Shown: in pieces, positions 30,511-41,838 of the stretch
How the letters are laid out: every line of letters starts with the position of its first letter
How positions within the stretch are numbered: the first letter of the stretch is position 1
Source of the DNA: Chara braunii
Taxonomy: Eukaryota; Streptophyta; Charophyceae; Charales; Characeae
DNA length: 43,478 nt
Assembly: GCA_003427395.1 (NCBI GenBank)
Contig: BFEA01000311.1
Span: 1,140,603 to 1,184,080, forward strand
Direction: 5' to 3'
Position numbers and translations under genes: made by a program
The notes under the pieces: model-generated
Database searches by the model: none
What the model was told of the DNA's origin: nothing
What the model saw: the letters and a program-made list of their open reading frames with translations, nothing else

Positions 30511-31271
30511 TGTCGGTTTTGTTTGTGGCGACGCAAATGCTTTCTTATAGTTTCATATTTTGAAGTGTTTTTTTCTATTGTACAACATCTAGCCTGTCAT
30601 GATTTTATTTAGATTATTCTGATGAAAAAGATGAGAGCGATAAATCACCGACGTTGGTAAACTCATATTTTTTTAATACCTTAAGCGAGTCTGGTCACCT
30701 CTCCAAGGCTGAGACTTTCTGTTGTCCTTGGTTAATGAGCATGTGTGTCAAGATTGTTGAGTAGGCTACCAGTGGTTTAAACCAGCATGGCATCATGCAG
30801 TATAGGAAGAGGGGTGGCTACCAATTGGCTCACCATGGTCGGCCACCTAAGCCCTCAACCCTTCGTAGGCCTGAGCCTGTGATGGCCTGAAATTTCGATC
30901 TCATGTTAAAGAGAGCAGGTGTTGGGACACTTATTGAAAGGAGGGTGGATGGGGTCTTGTGAGGGGCAACAACCAGCAACAAAAAATAAAACACAAGAAA
31001 ATATGGTTTGGATGTGGCAGCGGCAACATAGACTACCATTGCCCCCAAAGTGCAGTCACCAAACTGACCCATTTTCACAAGCAGTGTTTTTACCACCTCA
31101 ACGTTTTCTTTTTTTTTACGTCAATTTTTTTTTTTTTTTTTTGAGGAATTCTTACGGTCAAAAGTAGTCACACTTTATGTGCTCGAAATTGTGCGTACTA
31201 GCTGGGACGTTCTTTTGCACCAGACTGTCCCGATTTCCCAGCTTATAGTGCTCCCCAACAATAAATTGGAG

Positions 31272-31308
<37 letters not shown>

Positions 31309-31507
31309 ACAAGGGTAGGCATGCAGCTACTAGGGATGGTGATAAAGGCATCCAACCCCACAATCTTCCCCCGAACAAACTACACGTTTATTAATTACAA
31401 ATAGAACGCACAAATGTGTTCTATTTGTTTATAACTCATGCGCGTTTGGTACATATATAGGGTACCAACTTTCAAAAATGCAGGCCCCCCCAAATTAGTA
31501 CCCTGTA
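30511..31507. other. Spacer with T-runs, no gene
   Basis: T-runs lie at 31127-31141 and 31275-31303. Short ORFs carry no motif. A near-palindrome GAACGCACAAATGTGTTC lies near 31405-31422. Confidence 0.4.
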
Positions 31508-31561
31508 TCCATGTGGTCCATTGCGCAAGGATGACATATAAAACGAGAAATGAGCCAAACC
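31508..31561 (+). pseudogene. U6 snRNA fragment (3' half)
   Basis: CATGTGGTCCATTGCGCAAGGATGACATATAAAACGAGAAATGAGCC matches the U6 3' half (GCGCAAGGATGACAC...CGAGAAATGGTCC) with several changes. The 5' half with the ACAGAGA box is missing. An A-run follows at 31565-31574, as in retroposed copies. Confidence 0.75.
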
Positions 31562-31982
31562 TTTGAAAAAAAAAATTGGGCTATTGTTCGAACATTGTGG
31601 CCTCGTTGCGACAGGGCCCAATACTCGAACACTCGGACGTTGCAGGCCCGAAATTTCGTGCTACCACCATCACCATCGTGAAGAATCAAAGCAGTCGCCA
31701 CCACCATTGTCAAGAACCGTGTCAAGATGCACCACCAAGCAGTGAAGAAACCACCAAGAAGTTTGTACAATCGGGAGCGAGCAGGTGAGAATTATCGGGA
31801 GGCAACGGGCCAGAATACCCTTACGCTCTATTTCAATAGAACAGTCGTTCGTTCGGATAGAATATATGTGACTACTATTCAAATAGAAGAGACGTGTGTA
31901 CTATTTTAATGTACGTAGTATTTAGACTTTGACTAATTGACTTTTTCGAGGAAAGTTGAATAATACATATGTGCATTTTGTT
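31562..31982. other. Spacer, no recognisable gene
   Basis: CAC/CACCA-rich plus strand, short ORFs only. Confidence 0.4.
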
Positions 31983-32070
31983 GGGGGGAAACTGTAGTAG
32001 GCTTGTGACCTCCCGCTCCATCTATTGGTGGGGAGCTACACCTACTGGAAACCTGGTCCAACGTCCGCTG
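31983..32070 (-). repeat. Repeat R2 (probable LINE 3' end), copy 1
   Basis: Read on the minus strand, GGACGTTGGACC...GCTCCCCACCAATAGATGGAGC matches 38133-38215 on the plus strand. Both can encode GRWTRFP...APHQ followed by TAG at the same place, so this may be the end of an ORF. In both cases it lies downstream of a LINE zinc knuckle in the same orientation. Confidence 0.6.
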
Positions 32071-34650
32071 AACATATGTATTATGGAAAACATAAACCAC
32101 AATGTTCATAAATATTAATGGGATTATAGGATTATGGAAAAACTGAGTTTTAACATTGCAAAAAAATGTGCTCATTCACTGATTTTTCTATTCGGAAAGA
32201 CAGACAAGCAAGATTTGCACAATGGAAAAACTAAACCCCGTTATTCTAGTGTGGAGTGGTCAATAAGCCAATCATTTATAGGTGAATAATTTGTCACTGT
32301 AGGGACGCAAACTTAGCTAGACGTTGTCTGATATTTCTAAAGAAAATATATTCCTTATTCCATTTATGTCAATATTTAAATGTTGTGCCCACCTTTTTGA
32401 ATAATAGTTGTGACATCTACCCTTGGCTCAAACAAGCGATAAGTTGCTTTTACTGTTGGAGTTTGGATTGACCGTGGTTTTATTTTTTTATTGGTCTAAC
32501 ACGTCCATTCCTCCGCATCTAGGGGCAATTCTGGGATAGGAAGCTCAATGTGAAACCCCTTCCACTCTTTGGTTGAGGAGATAAAAACTCTAATGCGTAC
32601 ACTTGAGAGAAGAGGAAAAGTGATACGTCATCCGATGAACATTGACTAAGGGATAAATCCCTGTCCATCTTAAATAGACTCACTAGAGCCCCTTTGCTAG
32701 AACGTGGACCACCTGACCCACTCTTGGTTGTTTATTTGCCTCAAAAGCAATTACTCAATCTGATCCTTGAAATTTAATCCCCTTTTTAAAGAGTCTCAAC
32801 CATTCTAAAGGGACAAAGAAAACAATTTGCTCTAGATTGAGAGAGAGATGATGGACATGCCATAGAGTCTGTCTGAGCTGGTTTATTGTCTTCCAAGTCC
32901 TTGTTTCTAAATCCCAAATATTTTTTATTGTCACCACCCCCATCTTAACCCAAAAAGACCAAGGGGGAATGACCCTATTAAACCACCAATACGTACCGAC
33001 TGTTCAGGCCTGAACCTATATCTGAACAACCCGAACCTCAACCTACCGGTATCCTGAAGTTTGCCGAGCCTCGAGATACCGGTAGGTGCATATAAAAAAC
33101 AAAAAAGAGAGAAAATAAAAAATATAGCATTCTTTTATAAAGTACAAAAGAAAAAAAGAAAAAAAAAACGTTGTACCCTGTCTCTCCCCGCGCGCCAGCG
33201 GGGAAGCGAGCAAGCGAGAGAGCGAGCGAGCGAGAGAGAGAGAGAATCTCAGACGCCTGTGCGGGATGCTCCACATAGCCTGCCGAGACTGCGAGCGTTT
33301 CGACATACATAAAAGACAAATCATGGCGATGTATTTTTCCATGTTTTAGCGGAAGCTTCACTATCGTTTTGCTTATTTCGAGAGAGTGCAACGAGGCTTT
33401 CTTCCTCTCCCTCTCTCTCCGTGTGTGTGTGTGTGTGCCTCTCCCCCCCCCCCCCCCCCCCTTCCCTCAAGCAGCAAATGAGAATAAATCGTTCTCATTA
33501 TCGTGAAAGACTTCTCCAAGTTTTCCATAACAACGTTCATAGATTGTCAAGGAACAAATCCCCCCTATAAGCTCCTATCCCTCCCTCCTCCTTGGAATGT
33601 TCCTGGCTCTAAGAATGTTTCAGTATCTGTCCTCTATCCAAGATAGAGCATGAAGGTCCTCGTGCGCAGCAAAAGCCAATCGACGGATTTGTTCCAATGC
33701 CAAAGTCACCCTAGTCTTGTCTATTGAAAGGATTAATTTTTTTATCAATTATAGTGAAAGAGTTTGGGCTTGTAGAAATGAATCTGGCAACCCGAACCCA
33801 CCTCTCGTTTTATTAAGAAGTATCAAGTCATACTTGGGATCACTCTTTTTTGTTTATGATTACCTCTTCAAAGAAAAATTAAAATTTGTTTCTGAAGGTT
33901 TTGGTGCGTCCTTTACTCAAGATCCACAACGCTGATTTGTACCATATGGAAGTCATCACCACGTTATTAATCATTAACACCCTTCCAAAGATAAACATAT
34001 GCTCACTTTTCCATTGGTTTATTTTTTTCCAAGGTTGGCATCGAAATTCATTCATCATTAGTCGATGACATTTCTTGGGCTGTCAGAGATAGCCCAAAAT
34101 AGCGAAAAGGAACATTCTGTGAAACCCAATTAACTCTTGGTTGTTCCGGGGGATGTACCCCATTTGAGCGTATCTACCATCTTTGTGTCTTGCTTCCCCC
34201 ATTAACCACCATATCTGACACCTTAAGGAACTTATCTATAAGAACTCGGATCCTTCCATCATGCTTGTGAGGTCATTTTTCAAACATGGAAAAAATTGGG
34301 ATGACATCCTCAGGATGCCAGAGAACTGAAGGTGCTAAAGGTTATGCTTTTATATAAGATTAGCCCCTAACACCTTCATTATAATTAGAAAAAAGAAAAG
34401 TAGCAAGTGAATCTTCTTACCTGACTGACCTTTGCAGTTTAATATTAGGTGAAAGAAGATCATTAAACTATATTCTCGTTGTGATATTAAAAAAAAGAAC
34501 GTTGACCTATAAGGGTCGAAGTTTAACTTATGAAAACTTGCCTCTAAAAAATGTCAATCCACATGGTCATTAACTTTTTCAAAATCTATAATATGAAAGC
34601 AACATTCTTCTTGCATTGACGTAAGAGTTTTATCATAGCTTCTTGCACGA
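32071..34650 (-). pseudogene. L1-like LINE ORF2 remnant, minus strand, with an insertion
   Basis: Read right to left, blocks match the plus-strand LINE at 34656-37880. They are EAMIKLLRQCKKN and IDFEKVNDHVD (about 34650-34540), ITTRI...LQRSVR (about 34460), the degraded active-site region (about 34290), KFLKVSDM and PPEQPRVNWVSQNVPFRYFG (about 34200-34090), INNVVMTSIWYKSALW (about 33970), TRGGFGLPDSFLQA (about 33800), ALEQIRRLAF (about 33690), then IKNIWDLETRTWKTINQLRQ (about 32920). Last come the WLIDHSTLE and CKSC...EHIFLQC parts of the zf-RVT zinc knuckle (about 32270-32160). It is 5'-truncated at RT palm and has many stops and frameshifts. FADD has decayed. Sequence at 33000-33470 interrupts it. 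Confidence 0.85.
33000..33475. mobile_element. Insertion inside the minus-strand LINE, with hairpin and simple repeats
   Basis: LINE similarity stops near 33475 and resumes near 33000. The inserted DNA has the palindrome GTTCAGGCCTGAAC (33002-33015) and a perfect 13-bp hairpin ACCTACCGGTATC/GATACCGGTAGGT (33041/33075). It also holds GA-rich, TG (33420-33437) and poly-C (33445-33462) tracts. No clear terminal repeats or target-site duplication were found, so its class is open. The exact borders are uncertain by tens of bases. Confidence 0.5.
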
Positions 34651-34655
34651 AAATT

Positions 34656-37600
34656 GCAAGAGACTTTTACCAAAAGTTGTTCACATCCAAAACGGTGAGA
34701 CAGCAAGAAGAGAAAATTGTAGACTTTTTAAGGCCGCTGGAGAGAACCCTCACAGAACAACAAAGAAATACATTGGACCAACCTCTATCCAAGGAAGAGA
34801 TATAGACGGCATTATTACAAATGGAAGACGAGAAAACCCCGGGCATTGATGGCCTCCCAAAGGAGTTTTGGGAGACCATGTGCTCAACCATATCCCATGA
34901 CCTAATGGATTATTATAATACGGTGTGGAACACAGGACACACAAGCGAATTGGTAGGGCAAGGAGTGCTGACACTGCTTTACAAAAAAGAGGAAAGAACC
35001 AACATTCACAACTATAGACCGATCACCCTTCTAACAGTCCCCTATAAAATGATGGCCAAGGCTCTCACCAATCGACTGACGCCAATAATGGCGGACATTA
35101 TCCATCCTGACCAAACCGGGTTCTTCCAAGACAGGAACATCCAAGATAATATTATTTTGGTCAACGAGATGATTAAATTGACAAGGCAGTCCAAGAGCAA
35201 CGCGGCGATCATCTTTATCGACTTCGAAAAAACCTATGATCACGTGGACTGGCATTTCTTAGTCAAGTGCATGAAAAAACTTAACTTCGGACCTTGCTTT
35301 AGGCGATGGATAAAGATTTTTCACACCAATGCGACTACCAGAGTCATGGTAAATGGCAATCTGGCCCCTCCCATATACCTCCAACGATCCGTCAGGTAGG
35401 GGGACCCAATAGCCCCCTATCTCTTCGTTATAATCATGGCAGCGTTAGCGGCCAACCTGAGGGTACACAAGGATATTAAAAGAATCCAGGTGACTGCAAT
35501 TCCCCGAGAGGCGATTCCAGTGTGCTCGCTATTTGCAGACGATTTAACCCTAATGGTCGATGCATCAAGAAAATCAATGGAAGGAGTTAAAAACATGATA
35601 GACCGCTTTTTGAAATACTCGGACATGAAGATCAACTGGGGAAATAAAACCCAAGGATGGTGGATACACCACCAAGGGGTGAGACTTCCCGAACAACCCA
35701 AATTAAACTGGCTCTCTAAGGAAGCACCCATCAGAGTGCTGGAAATCTCAATAACAGCAGAAGGCAAACCACCTACTAACAACGAATGGATCACGGGTCC
35801 GCCTTTGGCAAAAAGGATGTTATGGAAGGATAAACATACCTCCCTCTTTGGTCATTCCCTGATAATCAACAATGTGGTGTTGGTCACGCTTTGATATAAA
35901 TCAGCAATTTGGGCATTAGATAAGAAAGACATGCGCCCCCTGGAACGACAGATAACTGCCTTTTTGTGGAGGGGCAACCACGAAAAACAGAACGTGATCA
36001 ACCGAGTGGCATGGAGATCCATCACTCAACCCAGAACGAGAGGCGGCCTTGGCATTCTCGACCCCCTGCTCCAAACCAAAGCTTTAGCAATACAATGACT
36101 CAAACGCCTGCTTTTCAGCCCTGAATCCCCATGGAGAGGACTGGCCCTGGAACAAATAGCCCGCCCGGCCCCGCAAACTACCGATGACAAGAACCCGCTG
36201 ATGTGGCTGGAACACATCAGCCACTGGATCTCTGCCCTGACTCCCCAAGACAAGCAGCGAGGTCTAACTCGAGAAAGGACCCATTCTGGCCCAATCTCCT
36301 CAAAACATGGAGAAGCCTCCCACTGCCAGACAAATCCCCACCGGAAAGATGGGAGGAAGTAGTAAGACAACCCTTATTTGGGAACAGATGGGTGGTGGAC
36401 TCTAGAAGCCAGACCCTACACTGCATGGTCGCCCCCTAGAGAGGCTGGGTCGCAAAAGGAATAACACAGATCAAGGACATATGAGACGCAACCAAAAAGG
36501 ACTAGATAAGCCCAGACCAGCTGAGGGAGAGACTGAGGTACTGCCACCGGCCCCAAGAAGCCCTGGAAGAGATCATGGATAAAATCCCGCTAGATTGGTG
36601 GAGGATCTTGCGCAAAGGCCCCTACATGCAAGAATCAGATTGGGTGGCCTTTAGAGAGCAACAAGGGAGGGTGGGGAGAGTGGAGTCGGTTAGCCCCGAT
36701 GGAACGGTGACAGTGAGCCTCTTTCGAATAGGTAGGGACAATATTATGGACAAACACATCCCGGAAGAAACGATGGTCTGCCAAAAGGAGGAAATCTTCA
36801 GAATCAGAGTATTCCAAGAGGGGGAGCAATGGATCGCTTTCCACCCCTCCACGCCGATCCACCATCTGGCCCTGGACCCGGTGGAATGGAAATGGACGAC
36901 CCGAATAAGGAAAGGCAGTAGCCACACCAAATCATTGAACAGCCTTACAGCCAAATCCATCTACAGACTTTTGAGACCAAAGATCAATCTCAGGGGCCAG
37001 ATAAAGGAGCGGTGGCAAAAACACATGAATATCAGCAAAGAGGCGCTTAGGCCGATCAAGTGGTTTGGCATGGCAAAATAAAAAACTGTCAAGTTTGCCT
37101 CGCTTCAATGGCAGATAGAGCATCGCTGCCTACCAACCAATAACTGGCTAATAGACGGAACGTCTCTAGAACAAAAAAGATAGGCCTTACCCTGGTGTAA
37201 GGTGTGCACAAACACATTCCCATCCAGAAAACGCCCAGAGACAATCGAACACATATTCTTGCAATGCCCGGGCGCACTCTGGTTATGGAGATGGTGGGAC
37301 AGAATCTGGGACCAATTAGAAACAAAAACGACGTGGCCCTGGGACTGGCGGGCCCTACTGTGCGAAGCATGGCCAGGGGACCAGACTGATCCTCCCGATG
37401 AATTTACAATCAATCTGTTCAAACTGGGAAGAAGGGCGGTGCTCTGGGCACTGTGGAGAAAACGCTGCACATACGAGTTGGAAGGAGCGAGATTAGAAGG
37501 ACCCGAATTTACAGAAAGCGTGCAACTGCATATTCAAATCGAGATAACGGCAAAATGGGAGGATGTCGGAGCACGCATTCGTTCCCTCGACAGAAAAAAA

Positions 37601-37880
37601 AGATATTGAACAAAGAATTCAAGAATTTTCTCTAAACTGGCTGGGGGGGATCACCGGTGGGAAGATAGGGAAGGTGGAATGGAAAGGGGCAACGGGATGG
37701 CGGGAGGACCATGGGAGGACGGAAATAGTAAAGGACTACCGGCTGATATTTCATAATTGGACCGACATTGATCCAGCAATACCACTGAAATCTCCAGACA
37801 GCTTTCCCGATTTCTTCCCCCCCCCTCTCAATTGCCTAGTTGGAATGCAGTGGTATGGCATGGATGGCATGGATGGCTGA
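34656..37880 (+). pseudogene. L1-like LINE ORF2: reverse transcriptase and zf-RVT, 5'-truncated
   Basis: Coding similarity starts at 34656 (ARDFYQKLFTSK), just before RT, so the endonuclease is missing. RT motifs follow: KTPGIDGLPKEFW, NYRPITLL, DQTGFFQDRNIQDNI, FIDFEKTYDHVDW, RSVR-stop-GDPIAPYLF, the active site CSLFADDLTLMVDA and INNVVLVTL. After RT come RTRGGLGILDPLL, KTWRSLPLP, a long C-terminal domain and the zf-RVT knuckle (CKVC...TIEHIFLQC, about 37199-37269). Two frameshifts: frame change near 36255-36275, and one in the A8 run at 37592-37599, after which the frame stays open to 37880. At least eight in-frame stops fit transitions from Gln, Trp or Arg codons (34799 TAG, 35397 TAG, 35892 TGA, 36098 TGA, 36438, 36482 and 36503 regions, 37181 TAG). 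The element is inactive. Confidence 0.92.
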
Positions 37881-38132
37881 TTCTGGGGGCAACAGGGCAG
37901 CCTTTGAAATTCCTTTATAATTCCATATACAGGTTAGCCGCAAGAGCCAACAATTCAGACATAGAAGGGAGCTAGGAAGGAGTGTGAATATCCGGTGCCC
38001 AACAAGGGTGAAGAGGCTCCGACTAGGGGCAGGTGTATTCTCAGCTTGTCTCAGTTGTTCAGAAACCATGCTCAGTCGATCCCCTGAACCTCAGGGCAAT
38101 CAATGTTGGCAAGGTCCCCCCACTGGAAATTT
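37881..38132 (+). other. Possible LINE 3' untranslated part
   Basis: Starts after a GGCATGGAT tandem triplet (37856-37877). An ORF on the plus strand from 37984 runs into repeat R2. No other feature. Confidence 0.4.
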
Positions 38133-38215
38133 TTCTGATCAGATCTTGTACATGGGACGCTGGACCCGTTTTCCAGCAGATGATGCTCCCCACCAATAGA
38201 TGGAGCCTCCCCCCG
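38133..38215 (+). repeat. Repeat R2, copy 2
   Basis: Matches the reverse complement of 31983-32070; see there. Lies about 250 bp after the LINE ORF in the same orientation, as expected for a LINE 3' end. Confidence 0.6.
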
Positions 38216-38256
38216 CGTGGTAGTGGTGGCTGCTCTTACCACCACCACATTAGTTC

Positions 38257-38700
38257 GTGTATTTCCCAATATTAGTTTTGTCCCTTTTCTTGCACAGGAG
38301 AGTGAGGATGCCTTTGCTAACCATTTCCCCCACAACCCCTGATTCTCAAACCAACTCCATGAATTTCATCAAGGCATCAAAGACAGCCGGCAACATCGTT
38401 TCCCAAAATTCTTTCGGTAGCCCATCTATGCTTGGTGTCTTACCCTCTTCCATCTGTAATAAGGTTGTTCATAATTCCTCCTTATCAAAAACCTTTTCTA
38501 ATTGTTGACGTTGCTCCTGGGTGAGAGATTGAGTCAGTGGGGCTAGAAATTCTTCCATCGCCACATCATCTTCTTGTTGGCCCAAATGGCTCTTGGATCC
38601 CATCGGCTCATGAAGTCCCCCAATTGTAGTACGTCTAGCTCTTGCCCGAGCAATCGCAAAAACATGATTCGTCTATTTGTCCTTCAGTTACAAACTTAAT
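38257..38700 (-). pseudogene. Third LINE ORF2 fragment, minus strand
   Basis: The minus strand encodes blocks matching the start of the plus-strand LINE: QQEDDVAMEEFLAPLTQSLT, EQRQQLEKVFDKEEL, LLQMEEGKTPSIDGLPKEFW, GEMVSKGILTLLCKKRDKTN. It covers the pre-RT linker and the first RT motif only, then breaks off at about 38257. One TGA after KEEL and one after ELV interrupt it. Upstream similarity fades near 38620-38700. Confidence 0.85.
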
Positions 38701-39855
38701 TAATTTACCTCTAATCATATGCCCCTACCAACGATGTTGTGCAAAGGTTAGTCCTACCGTGTAGCTGATTTTTTAGATCCTGGATGGGCAAACAAAAAAA
38801 TGAGACAGAGAAACATACAAACAAAAAAGTTCCGCATCAGTGTCACCAGTGTTAAACCGCCAATACTTCTGAGGCACTTTTCTTTCATGCTGAAAATGTA
38901 CCGCGCGCAAAAAAAAAACGCGGCGGTGCAACTTTCTTTCGGTTGGCGCCGCCAACCGATTTGCTCTGGTACCCGAGCCCCTATAAATGTGGCACGTTAA
39001 TGAACCAGGGCGGATACGAATATGGCTTGGCCAAGTACTGATGCTTTAAGCCACCAGTACTTGGCCCATACATAGAGCCTTCTTTTGTCGAAGTAATTCT
39101 TTCTTGAAGAGTGCCCATTTCTGTACTTAAAGTAGGTTGATAACCTACTGCTGAAGGCATCCTACCTAACAAGCCACAGGCCCCTGACCACGAGTTTCGG
39201 AGGCCCAAAACGCGACTTGGCCAGTGATGAAAATGATCTATGGCGTGTCAGCCCCAAAAGTTGCGCCCGTAAACGAGCTGCATATTTTTTTTCCAGGCGT
39301 GGTTGAAGGACTTCTGGCGGCTACGAGGTTGCTCCAAGCCTCTTTTATCCAACGCAGCCCAGCACAGAGAAACCCAAACCGTTGCGGTACACTGTGTAGA
39401 CACCGAGTCTTTCTGTGGAACTGTGTTAAATGGAAGGGGGGTTTCCAATGACTGGGCTGTCCACTAGTGATTTAAAGCATCAGCCGCTCTAAGCGTCATT
39501 TTTCAACGCTGGATTTTGGCTGCCCCTGGGACAGTACTGAACTGTTGTAGGGGCTCGGCCGTGGCGACCTAATGCATCCCATCTGCACCATGATTCTTTT
39601 TACAAGCATTTTCCTGTTTAGGAAAATAATCGACCTAATGCACATCCCATCCGCATGGTTTTTTTCAGTTATCGCTTATTCAGCAGAAAGTAATCTGCAG
39701 CCATGAATGTTTTCGGATGTTCTTCTGTTGAAGTGGAGAGTGAACGATCCCCAAAGCTGGGACACTGGAAATTCCGTGACCTCTTTGGGCCCAGTGAAAT
39801 CTCGAAGGTCGACCCTATGCCCGGCATCCGGTTAACCAGCGGGTGCACGCAGAAA

Positions 39856-39858
<3 letters not shown>
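38701..39858. other. Spacer with hairpins
   Basis: GGCCAAGTACT/AGTACTTGGCC (39029/39056) is an 11-bp perfect hairpin. GCCCCT + ACAGT pairs with ACTGT + AGGGGC near 39522-39553. CGACCTAATGCA...TCCCATCYGCA is repeated near 39567 and 39631, with TTTTCCT/AGGAAAA between the copies. ORFs carry no motif. Confidence 0.55.

Positions 39859-39919
<61 letters not shown>
39859..39919. repeat. TC dinucleotide microsatellite
   Basis: Pure CT units. Confidence 0.95.
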
Positions 39920-39922
<3 letters not shown>

Positions 39923-40143
39923 CACCCCCTTTGGCCCCCCCCTGTGAGAGCAGTGCATTCTAAGAATGTCACCCATGCAGCCAGTCATTGAAAAATGTGG
40001 CAGCATTACATATCCAATCATACAGAGAGCAACCAGGATCAGCATGATTCTAGAAGCGCACACGTGAAATGGCAAGACGAGGAAGGAAGAAGGGGGGGGG
40101 AAGAGGAATCAGATGGAAGGATACTCTCCATCTGAAGTCAGGA

Positions 40144-40146
<3 letters not shown>

Positions 40147-40214
<68 letters not shown>

Positions 40215-40215
40215 N

Positions 40216-40267
<52 letters not shown>
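40147..40267. repeat. GA dinucleotide microsatellite
   Basis: Pure GA units with one N at 40215. Confidence 0.95.
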
Positions 40268-40269
<2 letters not shown>

Positions 40270-40373
40270 AGGAATTCAGTTTCTGCCAACTTTTGAAGAA
40301 GAGAAATTCTTACATAGTTCTTTCACACTCAGTCTTGAGCACTACTGTCTTCCCCCAATTCTTACACAGTTCT

Positions 40374-40376
<3 letters not shown>

Positions 40377-40465
<89 letters not shown>
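40377..40465. repeat. TC then AC compound microsatellite
   Basis: CT units to 40433, then AC units. A second copy of the flank TTCTTACAYAGTTCTTTCAC lies before each side (about 40307 and 40359). Confidence 0.95.
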
Positions 40466-40468
<3 letters not shown>

Positions 40469-41753
40469 ATTTTTGTATGTCTTTCCATTCCTTTCTGTGT
40501 CTTTCTTCCTGTTCCTGTGTTCCCTGTCTTCCTTCGGTCTATTTTTCCCTTTTTCTGCCCGCCTAAGTGAGCACGTCTAAACAGTGCTAAATAATCGGGC
40601 ATTCCTCGGTTAGAACTTTAGCGTGCCTGGAAGCCTGCAGCACTATTACGGGGGCACTACTATGGAGACGGCTCAGTTCAGGATGTCTGTGTTTCCTACG
40701 GGTGACGACGGGCGTTCGTCGGAGTGGCTTCTGGCTCAGAGGGTGGTCGGAACCAACAGTCTGCAGGGTTCACTTGTGGTGTGAGTTGGTGATGTCCTGT
40801 TTTGCTCCATGTTGGATGTGTCGACTGCCTTGTCTACGCTCGTGGCTGCCCATCTATGTGCCTTGTCTTCCTGTGCACTTTGCTTGTACACCGTGTGGTA
40901 TGTTTTGCAGTTTGACCGTGTGTGCTTTGCTGTGTTGTTGTCGTGCTGCCCATCCGCTCTTTTTCACGGTCCTTCCATGCGGTTACCTTTGACGATGTGC
41001 AGTGGGGTTGCCCCGGCAACGTGGCCTGGTGCTTCGCTGAGTCATTGCCTGCGGCTATGTTATGCCTGTGGCGTTGTCCGCTGGCAGTCTGGTTTCAACA
41101 AGGGTCGAAGGGTTCATGACCCATAGCATCAATACGAAGATTCCGCAGATTGTCGAGGGTTCCGCCTCCTGATGAATCGGTGCAAGTCCTATCGTCATCA
41201 GGTCTTCTTTTTTTTAACTTCTTTTCTTTTTTCTTTTCTCCTGATGAATCGGCACATGCCCGACGTAACAACCTGTCGACCATGTGGTGGTCGGTATCAC
41301 AATCCTGAGTCTGGGTAGGTCGCTGGCTTGGCCGCCAGCCAATCTCTGACGCCTTTTTTTTTTTCATGTCCAGCAAGCCTGTTTTTTAAAGAACAACCTT
41401 TTCTGGTTGGGATATCATCTGGGCCCAGTCCAGCTCCCTGATGAGGTGAGATGGAAGGAGTGTGAAATTCTTTCCCAGTCTGATGTGATAAAGTCTTTCT
41501 TTTTTTGGGGGGGACATCCTTTCCCAGTCCGATGATGTGGTCCCCACCTGAGACGATCTACACCTGTTCTTCCTCTCCTTCCATTGGCATCATGAAAGGG
41601 TCGCGGCTACCGTCTTCACCCGAATACAACGCCAGGTCATTATCGCTGCATCTAGACTGAAAGTTGCCCCACATACAGGCATAATGACCGGGCGTTCTAG
41701 TGGGGTGAAGAGGCCATTTGGCGGTCGTGGCAGTCACAAGATGGTTTAACATT
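40466..41753. other. Spacer, no recognisable gene
   Basis: Plus-strand ORFs at 40702-41126 (96 and 105 codons) are Cys/Leu/Pro-rich and overlap in different frames. They lack recognisable motifs. CCTGATGAATCGG occurs twice (41168 and 41240). Confidence 0.4.
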
Positions 41754-41838
41754 GTCCTCGGGGACATCCGTTAAATTTAACGATACAGAGAAAGAAGATT
41801 AGCTAGCATGGCCCTTACACAAGGATGACACACAAATT
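41754..41838 (+). pseudogene. U6 snRNA pseudogene, copy 1 (3'-truncated)
   Basis: Begins GTCCTCGGGGACATCCGTTAAA, has GATACAGAG and TTAGC, and a stretch near GCCCTTACACAAGGATGACAC. It stops before the CGAGAAATGGTCC end. There are insertions (GAAAGAAGATTAGCTAGCATGG). It abuts copy 2 directly. Confidence 0.9.

Noticed and set aside
32071-37880. One LINE inverted by twin priming
   Set aside because: Both arms contain overlapping parts of ORF2 (RT to zinc knuckle) and are strongly diverged, so they are two copies.
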